A stretch of DNA of 10,052 nucleotides from Candidatus Brocadiaceae bacterium (GTDB taxonomy: Bacteria; Planctomycetota; Brocadiia; Brocadiales; Brocadiaceae), in NCBI GenBank assembly GCA_024653795.1, contig JANLHY010000697.1, positions 1-10,052 on the forward strand, read 5' to 3'. Under the pieces are notes generated by a model, which was not told the origin of the DNA, did not search any database, and worked only from the letters and a program-made list of their open reading frames with translations. A program made the position numbers and the translations under genes. Of the stretch, positions 5,429-10,052 are shown piece after piece (the stretch's first letter is position 1; every line of letters begins with the position of its first letter).

Positions 5429-5531
5429 AGAAATTCAAAAAACGCATGGAAAACAAAAGACCTGCCCGCACTGTGGAAAAGACACCCACGAACCTAACCC
5501 GAACAAGTCGGGAGAGAGTTTAAAAAAGTGA
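5421..5531 (+). CDS. possible 36-aa CxxC peptide overlapping the HD gene stop
   Basis: A short frame runs from TTG 5421, overlapping the last 8 bases of the HD gene, to TGA 5529-5531. It encodes KTCPHCGKDTHEP, half of a zinc-ribbon (C15-x2-C18), followed by a polar tail. The frame stays open upstream, so the start is uncertain and there is no clear Shine-Dalgarno. It could be a +1-frame C-terminal extension of the HD protein lost by frameshift, a degraded zinc-ribbon gene, or chance. Low confidence as an expressed gene. Confidence 0.25.
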   Translation: MTKEIQKTHGKQKTCPHCGKDTHEPNPNKSGESLKK

Positions 5532-5541
5532 AAGGGAGAAC

Positions 5542-5569
5542 AGGAGAGAAAAAACATAAAAACTCTCCT
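5542..5569 (+). terminator. weak hairpin after the HD gene
   Basis: AGGAGAG (5542-5548) pairs with CTCTCCT (5563-5569) across a 14-nt A-rich loop. It sits in a purine-rich then pyrimidine-rich block (about 5510-5605) that is itself imperfectly self-complementary. No clean run of T follows, so termination efficiency is doubtful. It may instead be another dispersed palindrome. The rest of 5429-5610 has no supported gene apart from the short CxxC frame. Confidence 0.35.
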
Positions 5570-5610
5570 TATCCTCTTCTCTATTTCCCCGCCTTCCCCT
5601 TTTCTCATTT

Positions 5611-5660
5611 AAAAATACCTTGATAATAAACAAGATTTAAGCTATAAATTGACCAGCTTA
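5611..5660 (+). promoter_or_regulatory. 50-bp promoter/operator repeat, copy 2 (ahead of the RadC-like/restriction operon)
   Basis: TTGATA (5620-5625), a 17-nt spacer and TATAAA (5643-5648) are identical to copy 1 at 4119-4168. TAAGCT (5638-5643)/AGCTTA (5655-5660) is conserved, while the -35 inverted repeat ACCTTG (5617-5622)/CAAGAT (5631-5636) carries one mismatch. The three differences between copies all fall outside the two hexamers. The -10 lies 74 bp before the start of the RadC-like gene, a spacing close to that of copy 1. Confidence 0.7.
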
Positions 5661-5722
5661 AAATCATCGTAATTATTCAAGTCATAGTGTTATATTCTAT
5701 CACAGGGTAATGGTGAGACTTT

Positions 5723-6097
5723 ATGAAGAAGTGCACTGACAAGCAATCTTCAGGTGGTTCTCAAGACAAACGATGGCATCATCCTGGTGGTAAACTCAGA
5801 GAGCTTGGTGCGTGTAGCCTTTCAGATGCAGAGTTGCTTTCTATTCTGATTTCTACCGGGATCAAGGGTAAACCAGCAGAGAAAATTGCCGAAGAAATTA
5901 TTGCTAAATTTGGGTCATTCAAGGGCATGGCAAATCAACCTCTTGAAAAATTTTTAACAATAAAGGGACTGGCAGATGTGAAAATTATAAGGATTGCAGC
6001 AGCCTTCGAGATTGCAAAAAGGTGCGTAGATATGGTTCTCAAGGACTTAAAAGAAGATAAAGAACTTCGTAAGGAAGTTTTTGGAGAACAAGAATAA
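5723..6097 (+). CDS. RadC N-terminal-domain-only protein (UPF0758 N-terminal HhH domain), 124 aa
   Basis: Residues 21-100 match the N-terminal helix-hairpin-helix domain of RadC-family proteins: GGKLRELGACSLSDAELLSI, then STGIKGKPAEKIAEEII, then a helix-hairpin-helix-like FLTIKGLADVKIIRIAAAFE. The JAB/MPN metalloprotease-like domain that forms the second half of RadC (normally about 220-230 aa in total) is entirely absent, and the gene ends naturally with a charged helix. It is therefore a stand-alone DNA-binding-type domain and probably not a decayed radC. ATG 5723 has GGTGAG (5711-5716) at good spacing. The stop is 4 bp before the restriction-methylase ATG, so the two are in one operon driven by the promoter repeat at 5611-5660. 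It may help the neighbouring enzyme to engage DNA; that role is inferred. Confidence 0.85.
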   Translation: MKKCTDKQSSGGSQDKRWHHPGGKLRELGACSLSDAELLSILISTGIKGKPAEKIAEEIIAKFGSFKGMANQPLEKFLTIKGLADVKIIRIAAAFEIAKRCVDMVLKDLKEDKELRKEVFGEQE

Positions 6098-6101
6098 TAA
6101 A

Positions 6102-9100
6102 ATGCGTAGGCTACAAGGCAAACCAACAAAAAATCCAGCTCCTTTTGAAATGAAATCTCACAAGACAGAGAGAACAGGGGTTGCCATTTTGATGCATTGG
6201 ATGAGGAAAATCATTGAGGACAAACATCTCGATCTTGGTATGCCAGACGTAGAAACTTCCGGGGATGATAGAAAAATGCCTGATACTGTTATTTACGAAT
6301 CAGGGCGAAGCAAGAACATCCTCTGTGTCATCGAGGCAAAGCCTCCATACTTTGATGTTTTTAATGAAAAGGATTTAAAAGAACCTGCAAGAGAAAAAGC
6401 TACTAAAAGAAAAGCAAAATACTTTGCTCTGACCAACTTTAAAAAATTTATTTGGTTTAATACAGAAAAGGTTAACTCACTACGTCCTGAAGAAGAACAG
6501 ATTGTAGAAAAGTACTTTCTCTCCGAATTAGAGAATCTCGATGACATTGAACAAACAAGATACAGTGAATCTATAAAAAGAGGATTACAAGAATTTTTAA
6601 TAAAACTTTTCTCTGTACATACAGGAAAAGAGCCAGAACCCAAACAGGCGATAGATGAACTTCTTGTTTTTAGACTCCACGAAAAGATAAGAACGCTTTC
6701 TGTCTATTATCAAAACATTATTGATGATCAGTGCCACAAGGACGCATCCTTTGCAAAGAAACTTACCAACTGGTTTGTAGGCCAGGGCTGGAGTTTTGCC
6801 TGGCAGACTCAGGACTTCGACAAAGCCGCAAGACAAACCGCCTATCTCCTCGTCAATAAGATTATCTTCTATAATCTTCTTCAGGCAAAAAGACCGCAAG
6901 AACTTTCACCTCTTGAAATCCCAGAGAGTCTATTCAAAGGCGCACAACTTCAGAAAATCCTTCAAAGTTTCTTTGATGAGGTCTTGAAGATAGATTACGA
7001 AACTATTTATACCACAGACTTCATAGATTTTATCGCATTTCCCGATGCAAAAGAGGTCGTTAATGAAATAAAGGAACTGATTAGTGTCCTTAAAAGATAC
7101 GACTTTTCCAAACTCGGTTACGATGTGATCGGCAGAATCTTTGAACGTCTCATCCCGCAAGAAGAACGACACATTTTAGGTCAGTATTTCACTAGTCCTG
7201 ATGTGGTGGATTTAATCCTCAGATTTTGTTTACATCACGAAGACGACAAAATCCTTGACCCTGCCTGTGGCGCTGGCACTTTTCTCGTAAGAGCCTATCA
7301 GCACAAGAAACTGATGAATCAACGTAAAGGTCATGAAGATATTTTAGATACACTATGGGGGAACGACATTGCTAAATTTCCTGCCCACCTCTCTACCATC
7401 AATCTCGCTATTAATGATTTGGGTGTAGATAAGAACTATCCAAATATCCTCCAGGAAGATTTCTTTATACTTCTCTCCCAACACGAAGGGTTTGAACTTC
7501 CGGAAAAGTGGAGGAGAGTCAGGGCAAAAACCCTGGGTATTAAGGATAGAGAGGTGGAATACCCCCGATGGTTTGATGCAATAGTAGGTAATCCGCCATA
7601 CACAAGACAGGAAGAAATCACAGAGATTGTCGTAGACAAAGAAAAGCTTATTGAAAACGCACTGAAAGACCTTGCAGGTAACAAAATAGCACATATTGGA
7701 AAACAAGCAGGCATCCACGCATATTTTTTCGTACACGGAGCGAAGTTTTTGAAAGACGGTGGATATTTCGGCTTTATCGTCTCCAATTCTTGGCTTGATG
7801 TGGATTATGGTAAAGGGCTTCAGGAATTCTTTCTGAAAAATTATAAAATCGTTGCCATCATCGAATCAAAGGTGGAGCGATGGTTTGAAGAGGCTGACAT
7901 CAACACCTGTATTATCGTTCTTCAAAAGTGCAAGGATAAAAAGGAGCGCGACAATAACCTCGTTCGCTTTGTCTATCTTAAAAAGCCCTTGAGAAACTTT
8001 ATCCCTCCAGCCCAGGATATGTGGGAAAAGCAGGTTGAAAGGTTGAACGCTATAGATAAACTCAAAAAGACTATTCTCCGACACAACGATTTTTATGAGA
8101 ATGATGACTTGAGAATCTTCCCAAAAAGTCAAAATGAATTATGGGATGAGGGATATGACTCTGAGGAAAAGAAATATACAGGCGCAAAATGGGGAAAATA
8201 TTTACGTGCGCCAGAGATTTTCTTTAAGATTCTAAAGAAGGGTAGACATAAACTTGTACCATTAAAAGAAATGGCAGTAATTCGATTTGGAATTAAGACA
8301 GGGGCAAATGAATTTTTCTACCTTACTGAGGAAGAGGTAAAAAAGAAAGGGATAGAAAAAGAATTCTGGATGCATAAAGACGAAAATGAGAAATGGACAC
8401 CGAATAAAATTATAATAAGTCCAAGAGAAGGAAAAAAAGTTGTCATTGAATCGGAGACACTTAAAAGTATAGTTCTCTTTATCAATAGAGATAAGAAGAA
8501 ACTTAAACACAAGAAGGTTATGGCACACATACAATATGGGGAACGTGCGTCATTTCACAATAGACCCACATGTTCTTCAAGAGACAACTGGTATGAATTA
8601 CAGAGAAAGGATCCTTGGCCAATACTTTATCCAATGATTCACCATGACAGGCAGGGTGTGTTTTCAAACAAATTTGCCTGCCAGGTAGACCACAACTTAT
8701 TTGAAATCAATCCCAAAACAAAGCGTAATGTTTTTCCACTCCTTTGTTTCTTGCTCTCAACGTTAAGCATGCTATTCAAGGAACTTGGAGGCAGGGTTAA
8801 TTTAGGAGAAGGCGCATTGAAGACGGAAGGTATTGATTTAGAGAAATTGTTAGTTATAAAGGAATTTTCAAAGAATTCCAGAAGTGCATTAAGGAAACTT
8901 GCCAAAAAATATCCAAATCCAGAAATAAATTCCATTTTTGAGGATATACAAGCATATTCTCTTGAACAAGTATCTCTAGACAAGATCAGAACTGACCGAA
9001 GAGAACTTGACAAAATCATTATGGGTGAAATCCTTGGATTAACCGATGAGGAACAATTAGAAGTCTATAGAGCGGTCATTGATTTAGTAAAATCAAGGAT

Positions 9101-9200
9101 TGAAAAGGCTAAAAGTGTTAAAGGTGGTAAAACAATTGAGGGCATCAATATTGGTGCCCTTAAAGATGCAGTTATAGAACGAATTAAAAGAGAACAATAA
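6102..9200 (+). CDS. single-chain restriction-modification enzyme (type IIG-like; PD-ExK nuclease plus Eco57I-type N6-adenine methylase), 1032 aa
   Basis: An N-terminal nuclease domain carries D61 (MPDTVIY) and E78-x-K80 (CVIEAKPP), a PD-(D/E)xK core like that of type I and IIG subunits, ending in ALTNFKKFIWFN. A helical region follows, then the methylase. GQYFTSPDVVDLI (360-372) and motif I DPACGAGTF (386-394) bind S-adenosylmethionine, and motif IV NPPY (497-500) marks N6-adenine methylation. The last roughly 330 residues (IRFGIKTGANEFFY from 727) should hold target recognition. Cutting and methylation are therefore combined in one polypeptide, so no separate nuclease gene is required. I chose ATG 6102; an in-frame TTG at 6081 would overlap the RadC-like gene. 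The DNA target cannot be read from the sequence. Both active-site sets look intact. Confidence 0.9.
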   Translation: MRRLQGKPTKNPAPFEMKSHKTERTGVAILMHWMRKIIEDKHLDLGMPDVETSGDDRKMPDTVIYESGRSKNILCVIEAKPPYFDVFNEKDLKEPAREKATKRKAKYFALTNFKKFIWFNTEKVNSLRPEEEQIVEKYFLSELENLDDIEQTRYSESIKRGLQEFLIKLFSVHTGKEPEPKQAIDELLVFRLHEKIRTLSVYYQNIIDDQCHKDASFAKKLTNWFVGQGWSFAWQTQDFDKAARQTAYLLVNKIIFYNLLQAKRPQELSPLEIPESLFKGAQLQKILQSFFDEVLKIDYETIYTTDFIDFIAFPDAKEVVNEIKELISVLKRYDFSKLGYDVIGRIFERLIPQEERHILGQYFTSPDVVDLILRFCLHHEDDKILDPACGAGTFLVRAYQHKKLMNQRKGHEDILDTLWGNDIAKFPAHLSTINLAINDLGVDKNYPNILQEDFFILLSQHEGFELPEKWRRVRAKTLGIKDREVEYPRWFDAIVGNPPYTRQEEITEIVVDKEKLIENALKDLAGNKIAHIGKQAGIHAYFFVHGAKFLKDGGYFGFIVSNSWLDVDYGKGLQEFFLKNYKIVAIIESKVERWFEEADINTCIIVLQKCKDKKERDNNLVRFVYLKKPLRNFIPPAQDMWEKQVERLNAIDKLKKTILRHNDFYENDDLRIFPKSQNELWDEGYDSEEKKYTGAKWGKYLRAPEIFFKILKKGRHKLVPLKEMAVIRFGIKTGANEFFYLTEEEVKKKGIEKEFWMHKDENEKWTPNKIIISPREGKKVVIESETLKSIVLFINRDKKKLKHKKVMAHIQYGERASFHNRPTCSSRDNWYELQRKDPWPILYPMIHHDRQGVFSNKFACQVDHNLFEINPKTKRNVFPLLCFLLSTLSMLFKELGGRVNLGEGALKTEGIDLEKLLVIKEFSKNSRSALRKLAKKYPNPEINSIFEDIQAYSLEQVSLDKIRTDRRELDKIIMGEILGLTDEEQLEVYRAVIDLVKSRIEKAKSVKGGKTIEGINIGALKDAVIERIKREQ

Positions 9201-9204
9201 TCTC

Positions 9205-9603
9205 ATGAAAACAATCGGGGAGTTTTACAGAGAAAAAATCCTTTCCTTACCCGAGAATAGGCGAACCATGAGGGAAATACCATATTCATTCCTTGAGAAT
9301 CTGGAGATAAAAAAAGAATTATTTGGCTGGAAAATCTTTTATACTAGGCCAGGGAGAAAAACTCTTGAGATTATTGAATGCCGTTCAGAAGAAGAGGCTA
9401 AATATTTAGGAATTCTTGTTGATTCCGGTATGACAGAAATTTACATTCCAAATGACGATGAATATATAAAAAATATTCTTCCTGAGCTGGAAAGGATAAA
9501 AACGAAAATTGAGGAAATTCTCAATCATTATATGCAAACTATTCTAGACCGTAAAATTAGAGAACAACTAAAATATGCTGTTTTTATGGAGATTACAAAA
9601 TAG
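9205..9603 (+). CDS. hypothetical protein downstream of the restriction-methylase, 132 aa
   Basis: The start is 4 bp after the restriction-methylase stop, so it is co-transcribed. The N-terminal third is charged and helical (GEFYREKILSLPENRRTMRE). Residues about 40-82 look like beta strands with a short helix (GWKIFYTRPGRKTLEIIECR, then EEEAKYLGILVDSGMTEIYI). Residues 85-118 form a long charged helix with coiled-coil character. There are no cysteine motifs, membrane segments or catalytic signature that I recognise. Its position suggests an accessory or specificity-modulating partner of the enzyme upstream, but this is guilt by association only. The Shine-Dalgarno is weak, consistent with translational coupling. 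Confidence 0.75.
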   Translation: MKTIGEFYREKILSLPENRRTMREIPYSFLENLEIKKELFGWKIFYTRPGRKTLEIIECRSEEEAKYLGILVDSGMTEIYIPNDDEYIKNILPELERIKTKIEEILNHYMQTILDRKIREQLKYAVFMEITK

Positions 9604-9641
9604 AGTCGCGGAACAAAGGTGTAAGAATGGAGTAAAAACTT

Positions 9642-9740
9642 ATGGGTAAAAATCCTCAAGAATGGGAAAAAAAAGAATCACCGGCTGCTGAGTATGCTAA
9701 AGACAGGGAAGTAATCTATGGCGAGGAGGACATTGCTTAA
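9642..9740 (+). CDS. possible 32-aa peptide at the end of the restriction operon
   Basis: ATG 9642 is preceded by GGAG (9629-9632) with a 9-nt spacer, and the frame encodes MGKNPQEWEKKESPAAEYAK followed by an acidic end (REVIYGEEDIA) before TAA. It lies 38 bp after the previous stop on the same strand. The peptide is highly polar and matches nothing I know. It may be a genuine small protein or the N-terminal stub of a lost gene, because non-coding repeat DNA begins straight after it. Confidence 0.4.
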   Translation: MGKNPQEWEKKESPAAEYAKDREVIYGEEDIA

Positions 9741-9764
9741 GCTCTATATAAAAACATTTGAAGC

Positions 9765-9888
9765 CACAGATTGCACGGATTATGCAGAGTGTAAAGATAA
9801 AATAATCCATAATGTTTCGGTTCAATCGGGGACGATTGAACCAGCGTAGAACAAGGTTTTTTGATCTGTTCAATCTGCGTAATCTGTG
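9765..9888. repeat. compound inverted repeat with inner hairpin
   Basis: Outer arms 9765-9790 and 9863-9888 are reverse complements at 18 of 26 positions, beginning with CACAGATT/AATCTGTG. Inside lies a perfect 9-bp hairpin, GGTTCAATC (9819-9827)/GATTGAACC (9834-9842). The CACAGATT phrasing resembles dispersed intergenic repeats common in environmental bacteria, from memory. A T6 run at 9857-9862 is too far from the inner hairpin for a convincing terminator. Positions 9889-10052 contain no supported gene. Confidence 0.6.
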
Positions 9889-10052
9889 TTCTATCTTTTG
9901 TTTGTGGCTATGCCATGTGGTGGAAATCTGTGGTGGCTTCCAAAACATATCGTGGTTTAACCCGACTTTCGCAATTCGAGGCGAAAAACGGTTATTTTTA
10001 GGCATGAAACGCCCTGAAACCCTTGATTTTAAAGGAGTGAATTTCCAAAAAG

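Noticed and set aside
6293..9019. Numerous minus-strand frames of 70-127 codons inside the restriction-methylase gene
   Set aside because: All lie opposite a continuous 1032-codon gene with clear motifs and are shadows.
9697..10005. Minus-strand open frame of 102 codons
   Set aside because: It reads through the compound inverted repeat and has no recognisable domain or ribosome site.
10004..10052. Possible gene start MKRPETLDFKGV running off the window end
   Set aside because: Only 16 codons are visible, the Shine-Dalgarno is poor, and the stretch sits in repeat-like DNA; not enough to support a gene.

Overview
The window is AT-rich bacterial accessory DNA. It shows compact Shine-Dalgarno-led genes, no core metabolic or ribosomal genes, and many short palindromic intergenic repeats. 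It contains two well-formed integron attC sites and a defence-type restriction-modification operon. I cannot name the organism. The repeat-rich style would fit an environmental Gram-negative such as an anammox planctomycete, a Nitrospirota member or a deltaproteobacterium, but that is only an impression. Nearly all genes read on the + strand.

Layout, left half. Positions 1-419 hold the 3' end of one unknown gene and a small overlapping unknown gene. A compound palindromic repeat (531-657) precedes a stand-alone YgiT/MqsA-type zinc-finger protein (701-988). From about 1013 to 2973 the DNA is organised as an integron cassette array with no integrase in view. A possible attC, interrupted by a 195-bp miniature transposable element with a TAATA target duplication, is followed by a four-helix membrane protein cassette (1410-2171) with attC at 2232-2297. 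Next comes a second membrane-protein cassette (2351-2788) with attC at 2916-2973. The second gene stops at a TGA, after which the same frame encodes what looks like its lost third transmembrane helix.

Layout, middle. A pair of inverted REP-like hairpins (3051-3169) and an operator-like inverted repeat precede an overlapping two-gene module: a 71-aa protein and a Pol-beta-type nucleotidyltransferase (3252-4012), with a toxin-antitoxin-like architecture.

Layout, right half. Two 50-bp direct repeats (4119-4168 and 5611-5660; 47 of 50 identical) each carry a near-consensus sigma70 promoter (TTGATA-N17-TATAAA) with inverted repeats over the -35 and around the -10. The first drives an unusual HD-domain phosphohydrolase whose N-terminal half looks like a degenerate copy of its active C-terminal half. 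The second drives an operon of a RadC N-terminal-domain-only protein, a 1032-aa single-chain restriction-methylase (PD-ExK nuclease plus N6-adenine methylase), a 132-aa unknown protein and perhaps a 32-aa peptide. The shared promoter/operator suggests that the HD enzyme and the restriction operon are controlled together. The last 300 bp are palindromic non-coding DNA.
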